DNA of 64,000 bases from Bacteroidota bacterium (GTDB taxonomy: Bacteria > Bacteroidota > Bacteroidia > JACCXN01), in assembly GCA_013696965.1 (NCBI GenBank), contig JACCXN010000009.1:135754-199753 (forward strand). The letters are read 5' to 3'. Made by a program: the position numbers and the translations under genes. Position 1 is the first letter of the stretch. Each line of letters starts with the position of its first letter. Below are positions 10,036 to 20,052 of this stretch, one piece after another. The notes beneath the pieces were generated by a model. It did not search any database. It was not told the origin of the DNA and saw only the letters and a program-made list of their open reading frames with translations.

Positions 10036-11133
10036 ATGGCGCTAATAAAAAGAATAATCCTTTTTTGTGCGATATTATTTTCAAGTAGTTCTTCAATTGC
10101 ACAGCCTTTAAATAATTTTTTTCAGGTGCTCTTTAAATCAATTGATGGTTCCCCAGCAAAAGAGTGGGTTGAATTTGAAAAAACGGATAAGAAAACCTGT
10201 CAGGAAAAGGTATTTGCACCTACTCCACTTTTAATTGAATTGGAATTACAAGGGCTTGGTTTTACAAACATCCAGGAATGGGACAAGTGGCGGGACTTTT
10301 TTTGCAAAAACAAAAACAGTACTTCTTTACTTATCGCTTTATCTGAGGCTTACTTCCCACATACTGATAGCGTTTTAAAAGCTGCCGGACTTCCTTATGT
10401 TTTTAGATATCTTCCCGTAGTTTTATCTGCTATGAATCCAAATACACAATGGAAATCGGGAGCTGGTTTATGGCATTTATATATTCCCTATATGGTTAAT
10501 TCAGGTTTAATAATAGCTCCTGATTATGACCAAAGACTTGATCCAAAAAAATCTGCTTTAATAGCTTCTAAACGTTTGAAGTTTTTGCATGACAAAGAAA
10601 AAAACATTAAAAAAACTTTGCTTGCCTATACATTTGGTCCTTTTTCACAAACCAGTAAATCCAATTCATACACTGAGGAAGATTTGCTCGAAGCTTTTGC
10701 GGCAATAGTTTATTTATTTGAAAACAAAACGGAATTAAATTTTCCTGTTGCAAATTTAAAACTACCTAAAACCAAACAATTCTTATTGATAGATTCTATT
10801 CAATTGAATATGGATAAATCTCCTTTTAACCTTAATTCAATTGCTTTATTAAACCCTGCAAATGTTACCGGATATTACAGAGCCGGGGGAATTATTACTG
10901 TTTTACAACAAGACGAAGAGGCCTTTGAAAAATGGCTAAACAACCCTGTTGTTGAACAAGAGCAACAAAAAGCAATTGCTGTTGAAAAAAAATTTTACAA
11001 AGTTAAATCAGGTGATACATTATCTGAAATTGCCACCAAATATAATGTGACAACACAGGATCTAATGCAATGGAACAGCCTTAACTCATCCAGAATTAAT
11101 ATTGGCCAGGAATTAATTATATATGTAAAGTAG
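10036..11133 (+). CDS. LysM protein with degenerate MltD-like transglycosylase domain
   Basis: 365 aa from the ATG at 10036, chosen because it opens a signal peptide (MALIKRIILF ... SSIAQ) downstream of the promoter; the frame stays open farther upstream to 9781. Residues ~115-205 align with the SLT domain of MltD: LPVVLSAMNP matches LPIVESAFDP, and SGAGLWHLY matches the family GIWQ segment. The catalytic glutamate is replaced by L130, and the later AAYNSGEG motif is replaced by LAYTFGPF. A LysM domain occupies residues ~317-365 (FYKVKSGDTLSEIATKYNV). It should bind peptidoglycan but probably does not cleave it. It leads the operon with two SGNH proteins and an MBOAT protein. Confidence 0.85.
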   Translation: MALIKRIILFCAILFSSSSSIAQPLNNFFQVLFKSIDGSPAKEWVEFEKTDKKTCQEKVFAPTPLLIELELQGLGFTNIQEWDKWRDFFCKNKNSTSLLIALSEAYFPHTDSVLKAAGLPYVFRYLPVVLSAMNPNTQWKSGAGLWHLYIPYMVNSGLIIAPDYDQRLDPKKSALIASKRLKFLHDKEKNIKKTLLAYTFGPFSQTSKSNSYTEEDLLEAFAAIVYLFENKTELNFPVANLKLPKTKQFLLIDSIQLNMDKSPFNLNSIALLNPANVTGYYRAGGIITVLQQDEEAFEKWLNNPVVEQEQQKAIAVEKKFYKVKSGDTLSEIATKYNVTTQDLMQWNSLNSSRINIGQELIIYVK

Positions 11134-11140
11134 GTAAATA

Positions 11141-12619
11141 ATGAAGCCGACAAAAATAGTCTATTTTATTTGTTTTGTTTTCCTCTTGCTTTTTCTTGTA
11201 ATGGCTATTATGCCATCGGGGGGATATACTATTTACGGTGATTTTAAACTTAAATTTCCTACACTTGCTGGTTTTTTTATTCCAGAGCATACTGAGAAAA
11301 AAGATATTTCCTTTATTATTGAGGACATTCCTACTGAATCTCTTTATTTGAATGTAAGCCTTGATAGTCATTCCGATTCTCTCCAAATGGCAGTGAATGA
11401 TTCTCTTCGTCAAACTTTATCAAAAATTCAATATCCGGGAGGCGACAGAAGTATTTTATACAGTTTTTTTGAAAAATTAAATTTGGCGTCAACTTCAAAA
11501 AGCCGCGTAAGAATTATGCATTACGGAGATTCTCAATTAGAGGGTGACAGAATAACAGGAATAATCCGACAAAAACTACAAGGTGATTTTAGTGGAGATG
11601 GACCAGGAATGTTTCCTATTATCCCTGTTTCAACTAAAGACTGGTCGAACAACAAATATTCTGACAACTGGAAACGATACACAGGATTTGGAAACATTGA
11701 TACCAGTGTAAACCATAAAAACTATGGTGCTTTGCTTACCTTTTCAAGGTTCACTGATTTTAATGCTGATTCACTACGTGCAGATACCGCCTTTCATTAT
11801 GCCTGGTTTGAAATAACTCCTTCATCAAGACCTGGTTCAAAGAGTTCGATATTTAGAGAAATAACTATGTTTTATGATAATTGCACAATGCCGGTATTTA
11901 TCCAGGTTTTTAAAGACAATGAACTTGTAAGGGAAGATTTATTGCCGGTTTCAAATGTGCTCTCCCAATACAAAATTGTTTTTGATTCACCTGCATCTAC
12001 AATCAAATTTACATTTAAAACAAAAATAAGCCCAGACATCCTGGGATTTTCAATTTCATCTCCCACTGGAATAATTGCCGACAATATTCCTATAAGAGGT
12101 GGTTCAGGAACAGAATTTTCAAAAATAAACAGGGAACATTTATCCAGAATGCTAAACATGCTGCAACCAGATTTGTTCATCATGCAATTTGGAGGGAATG
12201 TTTTGCCCTATATTGATTCAGAAAAAGAATGTAAGGATTATGGTGAGTGGTTGGAGGCGCATTTAAGATTGATAAAAAAAATGATTCCAAAAGCAGATGT
12301 AATTTTAATCGGCCCGGCTGATATGTCAATAAAAGAAGGGGATGAATATATTACACATCCTTTTCTGGAACAAGTTCGGGATGCATTAAAAAATGCAGCA
12401 TTTAATACTGGATCGGCCTATTGGGATATGTATGAGGCAATGGGTGGAAAAAACTCAATGCCTTTATGGGTGGATGCAGAACCTGCTCTTGCTGCAAAGG
12501 ATTACATTCATTTTTCAACAAAGGGAGCCTCAAAAATTGCCGGAATGTTTTATGAAACCTTTTCAAATGATTATAAAAAATGGAAACAAAAACACAAGAA
12601 TGAAAAAACAATCCCTTAG
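11141..12619 (+). CDS. SGNH/GDSL hydrolase-like protein, membrane-anchored
   Basis: 492 aa with one N-terminal membrane anchor (residues 5-25) and a periplasmic remainder. SGNH blocks are visible: block I MHYGDSQLEG with nucleophile S131, block III QFGGN, and block V DYIHFS with D454 and H457. Such proteins next to MBOAT acyltransferases pass on or remove O-acetyl groups on glycans (PatB, AlgJ/AlgX type). It starts 7 bp after the LysM gene, and its 3' end overlaps the next SGNH gene by 20 bp. Whether it is a transferase or an esterase cannot be told from the sequence. Confidence 0.82.
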   Translation: MKPTKIVYFICFVFLLLFLVMAIMPSGGYTIYGDFKLKFPTLAGFFIPEHTEKKDISFIIEDIPTESLYLNVSLDSHSDSLQMAVNDSLRQTLSKIQYPGGDRSILYSFFEKLNLASTSKSRVRIMHYGDSQLEGDRITGIIRQKLQGDFSGDGPGMFPIIPVSTKDWSNNKYSDNWKRYTGFGNIDTSVNHKNYGALLTFSRFTDFNADSLRADTAFHYAWFEITPSSRPGSKSSIFREITMFYDNCTMPVFIQVFKDNELVREDLLPVSNVLSQYKIVFDSPASTIKFTFKTKISPDILGFSISSPTGIIADNIPIRGGSGTEFSKINREHLSRMLNMLQPDLFIMQFGGNVLPYIDSEKECKDYGEWLEAHLRLIKKMIPKADVILIGPADMSIKEGDEYITHPFLEQVRDALKNAAFNTGSAYWDMYEAMGGKNSMPLWVDAEPALAAKDYIHFSTKGASKIAGMFYETFSNDYKKWKQKHKNEKTIP

Positions 12620-13841
12620 TATATTTATATTCTTTTTATCTGTTCTTTTTAAAAACCTGCTCTTTGCCCAGGCATCTCCTTTTACAATGGAGAACTATCC
12701 ATTTGTAAACAAGCAATACAACAAAATAAATATTTATGGCTCAGACAAAAAGTACAAAAACTTATATTCGAAAATGGAAAAAATGCTGCTTACAGGGCAG
12801 GGAAATATAAAAATTGTTCATTTTGGTGGCTCGCATATACAAGCAGACATGTGGTCAGGTCAGACAAGAAACCTTCTTCAGGAACTAATGCCGGGATCAT
12901 CGGGTGAAAGAGGCTTTTTGTTTCCTTTTACAATGGCCAAAACAAACAGTCCATATCACTATCAAATTGATTATACAGGAAGTTGGACAGCATGCAGAAA
13001 TGCAGAAAAAAGCAAAGATTGTTTGTTGGGTTTATCAGGTATATCAGTAACAACTTATGATTCAATTTCTACAGTAAAAATATATTTTAGGGAAGGCCAG
13101 CCGGCCTCTTATTATCATCAAAGAATAAAAATATTTCATCATTTAACCGATTCCTCTTTTGCAATTTTTCCTTTAAATTCAGGCAAATTCAAGGAAATTA
13201 ATGATCCTAAAAATGGATTTACGGAGTTTGTTTTTGATCAAAAAAAAGACACTTTAGAATTTGAAATAAGAAAAACAGCTCAACAACAAAACTATTTTAC
13301 TCTTTTCGGAATTAGTTTAGAAAATGATGAGCCAGGGTTTACTTATACCTCCATTGGGGTAAACGGTGCAAGTGTACCCTCTTATAACCGTTGCAGCTTA
13401 TTAGCAACTCATTTAAAAGTACTCAAACCTGATTTGATTTTGTTTTCAATAGGAATAAATGATGTGCATGAGGGAGACTTTACAGAAGAAAAATACATGC
13501 AAAATTACGACACCCTTATTTTAAATATCCGGGCATTAATGCCTGATGTAGCAATTTTATTCACTACCAATACAGATAGTTATTACAAGAAGAAGTTTCC
13601 AAATAAAAAATCAGTAGAAGCAAGCCAGGCAATGGTGAAATTAGCTGAAAAACACGGAGCAGGAGTCTGGGATTTACTGAATGTAATGGGTGGTGTTGGT
13701 TCAATAAAAGAATGGGAAAAACAAGGAATGGCAAAAAGGGATCTTATCCATCTTACTCCAAACGGTTACAAAATAATTGGAAATTTAATGTATAATGCAC
13801 TATTAAAATCATATATACAATACAGTATTGGAAACCCTTGA
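12600..13841 (+). CDS. SGNH/GDSL hydrolase-like protein, secreted
   Basis: 413 aa from the ATG at 12600, which opens a signal peptide (MKKQSLSIFIFFLSVLF ... LFAQA); the frame is open upstream but runs through the previous gene. Block I is VHFGGSHIQ with nucleophile S78, block III contains SIGINDVH, and block V is DLIHLTPNGY with D381 and H384, so the triad looks complete. It overlaps the preceding SGNH gene by 20 bp and the MBOAT gene by 14 bp, a sign of translational coupling. It is only distantly similar to the upstream SGNH protein, so the two are likely to have different jobs. Confidence 0.83.
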   Translation: MKKQSLSIFIFFLSVLFKNLLFAQASPFTMENYPFVNKQYNKINIYGSDKKYKNLYSKMEKMLLTGQGNIKIVHFGGSHIQADMWSGQTRNLLQELMPGSSGERGFLFPFTMAKTNSPYHYQIDYTGSWTACRNAEKSKDCLLGLSGISVTTYDSISTVKIYFREGQPASYYHQRIKIFHHLTDSSFAIFPLNSGKFKEINDPKNGFTEFVFDQKKDTLEFEIRKTAQQQNYFTLFGISLENDEPGFTYTSIGVNGASVPSYNRCSLLATHLKVLKPDLILFSIGINDVHEGDFTEEKYMQNYDTLILNIRALMPDVAILFTTNTDSYYKKKFPNKKSVEASQAMVKLAEKHGAGVWDLLNVMGGVGSIKEWEKQGMAKRDLIHLTPNGYKIIGNLMYNALLKSYIQYSIGNP

Positions 13842-15522
13842 ACAGTTTTTAATTCTTTTTTTCAGTAAGGAAAACTTTGCTCGGATTTTTCTTTTTTCGG
13901 AAGAAACGCCCTTGCTTTTCACGCGCTTTTTTTTCTGGGCGTTTTTCGCTCTTGTAATGGTTTTTTTATCCCTATTTCACAAGAGAATATGGCTGAGAAA
14001 TGCTTTCCTGTTTTTTGTGAGTCTCTTTTTTTATTATAAAACCAGCGGTCTTTTCATTTCCATCCTTCTTTTTTCCACACTATGCGATTACACACTCGGA
14101 TTAAGCATCTATAAAATGCAAAAAAAATCCTGGAAAATGTTGCTCACAGCTTTAAGTATTGTCATTAATTTATTTGTGCTTGCTTATTTTAAATATGCAT
14201 ACTTTTTTACAGATTCTTACAACGCATTATTTTCCACCAAAATTGAAATTTTCAACCATTTTGCTCATTGGTCCAATATTGCCTCAGGAAGTCAATATCA
14301 GGTAAATTCTATTTTATTACCCGTTGGTATTTCTTTTTTTACATTTCAAACCATTAGTTATTCCATTGATGTTTACAGAGAAAGAATTAATCCTGTGCGG
14401 AACATAATGGATTTTGGTTTTTATGTGAGCTTCTTTCCCCAATTGGTGGCAGGGCCCATTGTTCGTGCAAATGAATTCATACCTCAATTATATAAACCTT
14501 ATGATCTGGATAAAAAAGCATTCGGATTGGCCGTTTTTATGATTTTAAATGGAATGGTCAAGAAATTAGTTCTTGGAGATTATATAGCAGTAAATTTTAT
14601 TGATCGTGTGTTTGATAATCCTTTGTTTTTTACTGGTTTTGAAAATTTACTCGCATTATTTGGGTATAGTTTACAAGTATATGCAGATTTTTCAGGATAT
14701 ACGGATATGGCAATAGGTATTGCTCTACTTATGGGCTTTCGATTGCCCAAGAACTTCAATTCTCCTTATAAGGCAAAAAACCTGGGTGAATTTTGGCAAC
14801 GCTGGCATATATCCTTGTCAACCTGGCTAAAAGATTATTTATATATTCCTTTAGGAGGAAATCGCAAAGCCTCTGCATTTACCTGGATTTGTTGCATTTC
14901 TATTTTATCTATAGTTTTATTATTATCTGATGATATCTGGTTGAGAATATCCATTGCCAGCTTTGCTGGTGTTTTCGGATTAATGATGTTGTTGGTTTTG
15001 TCTTTCAGAAAATGGATGGTAACCAACATAAATTTAATGCTGACTATGCTCTTGGGTGGATTATGGCATGGAGCCAGTTTTCAATTCATTATTTGGGGGG
15101 CCTTAAATGGAATTGGCCTTGTTGTTTATAAAAACTGGAAAAAAATAAGCCCTTGGGAAAACAGTACAAGGTGGTTTGCAAACGCTTGGAAAATAGGTCT
15201 TACTTTTATTTTCATCACTTTTACAAGGATTTGGTTTAGGAGTGAAACAATGAATACTTCATTTGACATATTAAACCAGATTTGGAATAATTTCAGACCA
15301 GACCTTATTCTTGAAATATTAGGCTCTTACAAAACTGTTTTTGTAATTATGCTCTCTGGATTTGTTATTCATTGGTTACCTGGTAATTTTAAAGAGGGTT
15401 ATAAAAACTTTTTTTCCAGTATTCCATGGTATGCGCAGGCGGGCATTTCAACTTTAATAATTTTCCTTGTTTATCAATCCCTTTCAGCAAAGCTGCAGCC
15501 CTTTATTTATTTCCAGTTTTAA
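13828..15522 (+). CDS. MBOAT family O-acyltransferase (AlgI/PatA-like)
   Basis: 564 aa polytopic membrane protein. It carries the MBOAT signature FWQRWHISLSTWLKDYLYIP (residues ~330-349) and GGLWHGASF with the presumed catalytic histidine H414. AlgI, PatA and DltB relatives move acetyl or acyl groups across the inner membrane to periplasmic acceptors. The best start is a TTG at 13828, overlapping the upstream gene by 14 bp; there is no good ATG before the first membrane segments. It is the last gene of the operon. With two SGNH partners and a LysM protein, a cell-wall or exopolysaccharide acceptor is likely. Confidence 0.9.
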   Translation: METLEQFLILFFSKENFARIFLFSEETPLLFTRFFFWAFFALVMVFLSLFHKRIWLRNAFLFFVSLFFYYKTSGLFISILLFSTLCDYTLGLSIYKMQKKSWKMLLTALSIVINLFVLAYFKYAYFFTDSYNALFSTKIEIFNHFAHWSNIASGSQYQVNSILLPVGISFFTFQTISYSIDVYRERINPVRNIMDFGFYVSFFPQLVAGPIVRANEFIPQLYKPYDLDKKAFGLAVFMILNGMVKKLVLGDYIAVNFIDRVFDNPLFFTGFENLLALFGYSLQVYADFSGYTDMAIGIALLMGFRLPKNFNSPYKAKNLGEFWQRWHISLSTWLKDYLYIPLGGNRKASAFTWICCISILSIVLLLSDDIWLRISIASFAGVFGLMMLLVLSFRKWMVTNINLMLTMLLGGLWHGASFQFIIWGALNGIGLVVYKNWKKISPWENSTRWFANAWKIGLTFIFITFTRIWFRSETMNTSFDILNQIWNNFRPDLILEILGSYKTVFVIMLSGFVIHWLPGNFKEGYKNFFSSIPWYAQAGISTLIIFLVYQSLSAKLQPFIYFQF

Positions 15523-15636
15523 AAATGAGACCTATTTCTTAACTTAAATTCCAAAAAAAATCTTTAAAGGAAGCTATAAAAACAAAGAATAAAGTTGGAA
15601 TTAAACAATTAACATCAAAAAACGAAATTAAAAATA

Positions 15637-15644
15637 TATTTTTG
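15637..15644 (+). promoter_or_regulatory. Bacteroidota -7 promoter box upstream of pssA
   Basis: TATTTTTG matches TAnnTTTG and ends 24 bp before the pssA ATG. The -33 element is not clear. It separates pssA-purS from the O-acetylation operon that ends at 15522. Confidence 0.45.
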
Positions 15645-15668
15645 TAAAAGGAAAAACAGCCAATCATA

Positions 15669-16514
15669 ATGATCAAAAAAAACATACCAAATTTCATAAC
15701 CTGTCTTAATCTATTAAGTGGTTGTTTAGCTGTTGTGGCTGCTTTTCATGAGCAAATAATCTGGAGCTGTTATTTAATAGGCTTGGCAGCAGTTTTTGAT
15801 TTTTTTGATGGCTTAGTTGCTCGTTTATTCAAAGCTTATTCTCCAATTGGAAAAGATTTGGATTCACTTGCAGACATTGTAAGTTTTGGCGTAGCCCCTG
15901 GGGTAATACTTTTTCAAATGATTACCATTAGTTTTGAGGCCTATTCAATTCCCTTGTTCGAACGATCATTGCAGGTGCTTGCATTTGCATCAACAGGATT
16001 CCTGGTTACAATTTTCGGGGCAATTAGGTTGGCAAAATTCAATATAGATGAAAGACAGGCAACTTCTTTTCTTGGATTACCAATACCAGCGGGAGCTATA
16101 TTTATTGCTTCATTAATCCCTGTATTGGTATGGGAGCATAGTTTGAACCTTTATCATCCTCCATCTAATGAAACACTAAATCAATTAAGAGAGCATTTTT
16201 ATTTCAATGATTTTGATATTGCCTCTACTGAACTACTTTTCAACCCCTGGTTTTATATCATAGTAAGTATTGTAATTTCATTGTTAATGATTTCTGAAAT
16301 ACCTTTGTTTGCAATGAAGTTTAAAAACATTAAATCAAAGGAAAATATTATTCGTTTTTTGTTTATTCTTCTATCTTTGTGGCTCGTTTATGAGTACAGA
16401 TTAATAGGAATTCCATTTATTGTTATTCTTTATGTTTTGTTATCTCTAATTGATATTGTAATAAAGAAAATTTTAAACCATTTTAACCCTCCCACAAATG
16501 AAATTCAGAGCTGA
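15669..16514 (+). CDS. pssA: CDP-diacylglycerol--serine O-phosphatidyltransferase
   Basis: 281 aa membrane enzyme that makes phosphatidylserine, the precursor of phosphatidylethanolamine. The CDP-alcohol phosphotransferase motif is complete: FDGLVARLFKAYSPIGKDLD (residues ~47-66) continues with SLAD, giving the D-x2-DG-x2-AR-x8-G-x3-D-x3-D pattern. About seven or eight hydrophobic segments follow. It resembles the PssA form of Gram-positives and Bacteroidota rather than the soluble enterobacterial enzyme. The last 17 bp overlap the purS start. Confidence 0.93.
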   Translation: MIKKNIPNFITCLNLLSGCLAVVAAFHEQIIWSCYLIGLAAVFDFFDGLVARLFKAYSPIGKDLDSLADIVSFGVAPGVILFQMITISFEAYSIPLFERSLQVLAFASTGFLVTIFGAIRLAKFNIDERQATSFLGLPIPAGAIFIASLIPVLVWEHSLNLYHPPSNETLNQLREHFYFNDFDIASTELLFNPWFYIIVSIVISLLMISEIPLFAMKFKNIKSKENIIRFLFILLSLWLVYEYRLIGIPFIVILYVLLSLIDIVIKKILNHFNPPTNEIQS

Positions 16515-16752
16515 AATTGACATTATGCCTTTAAAAGCATTACTTGATCCTCAAGGCAAGGCTGTAACATCAGGAATGAAAAACCTTGGCATGTCAGAAA
16601 TCAGTAATGTAAGGGTTGGCAAACATATTACGCTTGAAATTGATGCTGAGAGCAAAGAAATTGCACAAGCTAAAACAGAAGAAGCATGTAAGAAGTTACT
16701 TGCCAATCAGATTATGGAAAGCTATGATTTTAAAATTGAAGTTGCTGAATAA
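16498..16752 (+). CDS. purS: Phosphoribosylformylglycinamidine synthase subunit PurS
   Basis: 84 aa, the normal PurS size. PurS bridges PurL and PurQ and shields the ammonia channel in the fourth step of purine synthesis. The pattern is typical: FRAEIDIMPLKALLDPQGKA at residues 3-22, the central VRVGKHITLEI strand and the C-terminal YDFKIEV strand. It is translated from within the end of pssA (17-bp overlap), an odd pairing of lipid and purine genes that probably reflects compaction. purL and purQ are not in the window. Confidence 0.9.
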   Translation: MKFRAEIDIMPLKALLDPQGKAVTSGMKNLGMSEISNVRVGKHITLEIDAESKEIAQAKTEEACKKLLANQIMESYDFKIEVAE

Positions 16753-16790
16753 TTCATTTAGCAATCATTCAATGAAATAAATTTTTGAGG

Positions 16791-16832
16791 AAAAAACGGG
16801 CGCATTTGCTTTAATTTGCCTGTAGGTTTTTT
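16791..16832. terminator. Possible bidirectional terminator between purS and lptB
   Basis: An A-run with CGGGC (16791-16801) faces GCCTGTAGG followed by a T-run (16818-16832). GGC/GCC and AAAAAAC/GTTTTTT can pair with interior mismatches. It lies between convergent genes, which fits, but the stem is imperfect. Confidence 0.35.
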
Positions 16833-16838
16833 AAATAA

Positions 16839-17564
16839 TTACTTCCTTAATTCAAAATTCTTACCCAAATAAACTTTTCTAACCTGTTCGTCAGCGGCAA
16901 GTTCTTCGGCTGTTCCTGCTTTTAGTATTTTACCTTCAAATAAAAGATAAGCCCTATCCGTAATGGTAAGGGTTTCATGAACATTGTGATCTGTAATTAA
17001 GATTCCTATGTTTTTGGCTTTTAATTTATGAATAATTCCCTGGATGTCTTCAACAGCAATTGGGTCTACTCCTGCAAAAGGCTCATCAAGAAGGATGAAA
17101 TTTGGAGAAACTGCAAGTGCACGTGCAATTTCAGTTCTTCTTCTTTCACCTCCAGACAATAAATCACCTCTGTTTTTACGAATATGTTGAAGCCCGAATT
17201 CATTAAGCAAGGATTCTAACTTTTCCCTTTGCTCCTCCTTGCTAATGTTTACCATTTCTAGCACAGATTTTATGTTATCCTCAACACTTAATTTTCTAAA
17301 AACAGAGGCTTCCTGTGCTAAATAACCTATTCCTTTTTGCGCCCGCTTATACATGGGTTCATTTGTGATATCATCATTATCCAGGTGTATTTTTCCTGAA
17401 TATGGTTTTATCATTCCCACTATCATGTAAAAAGTTGTTGTTTTTCCAGCCCCATTAGGTCCAAGCAGACCAACAATTTCACCCTGTTTTACTTCAACAG
17501 AAACTCCTTTTACAACCGTTCTGCTCTTGTACTTTTTAATCAGGTTAGTGGCGGTTAAAATCAT
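16839..17564 (-). CDS. lptB: LPS export ABC transporter ATP-binding protein
   Basis: 241 aa ABC ATPase. Walker [11 protein letters not shown] is at residues ~35-44, the signature [16 protein letters not shown] near 135-150 and Walker [14 protein letters not shown] near 155-168. The SGGERRR form and the closing [11 protein letters not shown] are characteristic of LptB, which with LptFG drives lipopolysaccharide to the outer membrane. It is the last gene of the minus-strand run tatC, AhpD-like, DUF5686, lptB, 13 bp after the DUF5686 gene. Confidence 0.95.
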   Translation of the reverse strand: MILTATNLIKKYKSRTVVKGVSVEVKQGEIVGLLGPNGAGKTTTFYMIVGMIKPYSGKIHLDNDDITNEPMYKRAQKGIGYLAQEASVFRKLSVEDNIKSVLEMVNISKEEQREKLESLLNEFGLQHIRKNRGDLLSGGERRRTEIARALAVSPNFILLDEPFAGVDPIAVEDIQGIIHKLKAKNIGILITDHNVHETLTITDRAYLLFEGKILKAGTAEELAADEQVRKVYLGKNFELRK

Positions 17565-17577
17565 AATTATGAAAATC

Positions 17578-20019
17578 TTAAAAAGTAAATTGTATTGTTC
17601 CTCTTATACCCCATTTCTGAATGTCAGGATTGTCAAGGTATGAGAGCCTCCAAAGCGCATCAATCCTTAATACTTTAAAAATATTCTCAACCCCAAAACC
17701 TGTTTCAACATAGGGTTTGCTGAGCGATTGCATATTACTAGGCAAAGACATTTGTTGCCTGTTTTCGTCTCTCAATGAACCAATAACACCTTTTGCCAAA
17801 GCTACTTCTCGCCATTTTAATTTACGCATAAAAGGTATTTTATCCAGGAAAAAACCCCCAAAATGCTGTTCCAATGAAAGGCTTAAATATTCATCACTTA
17901 CAAACTCAAAATAATTCATCATGTTAAATGAATACTTGTCATAAGAATATGTTTCATTACCCGGATGAAGCTCTAACAGAGCATAAGGGAGATTTCCCCA
18001 AACTTTACCTGCTTCAAACATATAATCCAAATAGCCAAAGGGCGCTGTTCGTATAAAATTATGCACATTAAAGGTTGCTCTCTGGTATTCATACTGCCCT
18101 CCGAAAAGGCCTTTAATTCCAAGGGCATAATTTAATTGAAATATTGGATAATTTGTTCCCAGGCTTATTCTTTCAAATTCACCAGAAACAAACTTTTCAC
18201 GGTAAGCAAACCGAGTATAAACATTAATTTCGGAAGTAGTGATTTTAGGCACTATAACAGTAGCATCAGGGCTATTTTGTTCGAAAGAAATTGAATCAGT
18301 TGGATGTAAAGTACGGTTATTAAAGGTAAGCCGGTTAGAAAAACCGCTAAACCATTCTCTTTCATAAAACGCCTGGTATTGATCAACCAGAATAAGCTTG
18401 TAAAAAGGGTTGCGTCTGAAAGCTGAGGCTAAAATATTATCCTGTCGTAAGGCATTTGGACTTTGGCCTAATTGTTCCATGTCATATTTAATTGAACCAC
18501 CAACAGCCTGTCGGGGTGTTTTACTCAGGAAATACTTGAAACCTGCTCCATATTTAAATGCTTCATCTAAAAAACCATAGGCACCATAACCCTCCAATTG
18601 AAGCCTTGTACTAAATGAGTTACTGGTTCTTCCCCCTAACCGTATGCGGTTTCCTTCAATTTGATTAAAACTGTAAGTAGTAAAATAAGGGCCTAATTCA
18701 AATTTACCTATTACATGATAACCCGAAATAATCAGAGCCAATACATCAACATAGGTTTTAAAAGCAGGTACTGATTTTATTGAATCTACAAGCTGATAAA
18801 TTGCTTTTTCCTTTTCTTGTAAGGAATCATGCCTGCAATCCATCCAGTACTCATTTGCCTTATCTGATGCATCTGCATCAACAATTACATCATCAGTTCC
18901 TGAATAGTATGAATCGGGACGGGGTTTATTGATTACAAAGTTTTTATAGGACGATATTTTCCTTCCATAAATACCCATTGAATTGTCAGCCATATTAAAA
19001 TCGACTGTCAGTTTATCCTTGGTCATCATCCATACTCCATCAAATAGGTTGAACTCCTGGTATGCGGAAAAACCGTTAACAAAATTGATGTTTGCATCAG
19101 AAGCTATTGAAACTTCAATCCTACTTATTGCGAAAGTAGTGTCATGAACCCAAAAATCGCCGGCAAAGGTTGGTTCCTGCCTTCTTCGTGGCATAAATGA
19201 AACATGGTAACTCCAACGGTCATCAATATGTGTGCTGTCAATTAGATAATATTTGTAGTATAAAAGGCCGAAATCAGCAATGGGACTTATAAAACTTTTC
19301 CCGAAAACAAGAATATAATTATCATAGATATTTACATTTTGGTAAATATCTCCCATAAACTGATTGATGCTTTCATTTTTAACTCCGGATATCTTTACTG
19401 CTTTTATTTGCTCCTTAAGGGCACGTGGTTTTTTTCGATAAACCATTTCAGACAAAGTTTCGGTAATAAACATAGGTAAGGCAGGTTTCTCTCCTGTGGA
19501 ATCTATATTGTCGAAAATAAATTTAAAGTTTTTGAAAATCTTCTTGTCTTTATAGGAGTCAGGAATGTTGTTTAAATCAAACTGGACTTTATTATACACC
19601 TCATACTCAAAGGATTCTAAATTCTCCCTGTTGTTTTGCTGTTTGTTTTCAATTACTTTTTTCAATAATACATGAGCAGGGTTTTCACCAGGCTTAATTA
19701 TCACTTCTTTTAATTGAACACTTCCGGGTTTAAGTTCAAAATTAATGGTTTGGGTTCTGTTTCGAATAAGGGGTTTGGTTAATGGATCGTATCCAACGGA
19801 AGAAACCATAATAGAATCAGTCCACTGATTGGTCTCCATTAAGAATTTACCATCAAAATCTGTAGTAGTTCCAATCCTGGTTCCTTTAAAAACCAAGTTT
19901 ACAAAAGGCAGTGCCTCTTTTGTTTCAGCATCTATTACTTTTCCCATAACTTTTGTGTTTTGAGAAACAACAACAAGAGAGGAGAAACCAAAAATAAGGG
20001 AAAATATAATTTTTCTCAT
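17578..20019 (-). CDS. DUF5686 outer membrane protein with carboxypeptidase-regulatory-like domain
   Basis: 813 aa with a signal peptide ([20 protein letters not shown]). Residues ~24-105 form a CarboxypepD_reg-like beta-sandwich ([21 protein letters not shown], positions 27-47, then TDFDGKF), as found at the N-terminus of SusC/TonB-type Bacteroidota proteins. The rest matches the DUF5686 family, with beta-rich C-terminal segments likely to form a barrel ending in [11 protein letters not shown]. The family's function is not known. The place before lptB and after tatC suggests an envelope role. Confidence 0.85.
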   Translation of the reverse strand: MRKIIFSLIFGFSSLVVVSQNTKVMGKVIDAETKEALPFVNLVFKGTRIGTTTDFDGKFLMETNQWTDSIMVSSVGYDPLTKPLIRNRTQTINFELKPGSVQLKEVIIKPGENPAHVLLKKVIENKQQNNRENLESFEYEVYNKVQFDLNNIPDSYKDKKIFKNFKFIFDNIDSTGEKPALPMFITETLSEMVYRKKPRALKEQIKAVKISGVKNESINQFMGDIYQNVNIYDNYILVFGKSFISPIADFGLLYYKYYLIDSTHIDDRWSYHVSFMPRRRQEPTFAGDFWVHDTTFAISRIEVSIASDANINFVNGFSAYQEFNLFDGVWMMTKDKLTVDFNMADNSMGIYGRKISSYKNFVINKPRPDSYYSGTDDVIVDADASDKANEYWMDCRHDSLQEKEKAIYQLVDSIKSVPAFKTYVDVLALIISGYHVIGKFELGPYFTTYSFNQIEGNRIRLGGRTSNSFSTRLQLEGYGAYGFLDEAFKYGAGFKYFLSKTPRQAVGGSIKYDMEQLGQSPNALRQDNILASAFRRNPFYKLILVDQYQAFYEREWFSGFSNRLTFNNRTLHPTDSISFEQNSPDATVIVPKITTSEINVYTRFAYREKFVSGEFERISLGTNYPIFQLNYALGIKGLFGGQYEYQRATFNVHNFIRTAPFGYLDYMFEAGKVWGNLPYALLELHPGNETYSYDKYSFNMMNYFEFVSDEYLSLSLEQHFGGFFLDKIPFMRKLKWREVALAKGVIGSLRDENRQQMSLPSNMQSLSKPYVETGFGVENIFKVLRIDALWRLSYLDNPDIQKWGIRGTIQFTF

Positions 20020-20052
20020 TTGCTTTTTAAACAGCAGTTTTTACTAAATATT

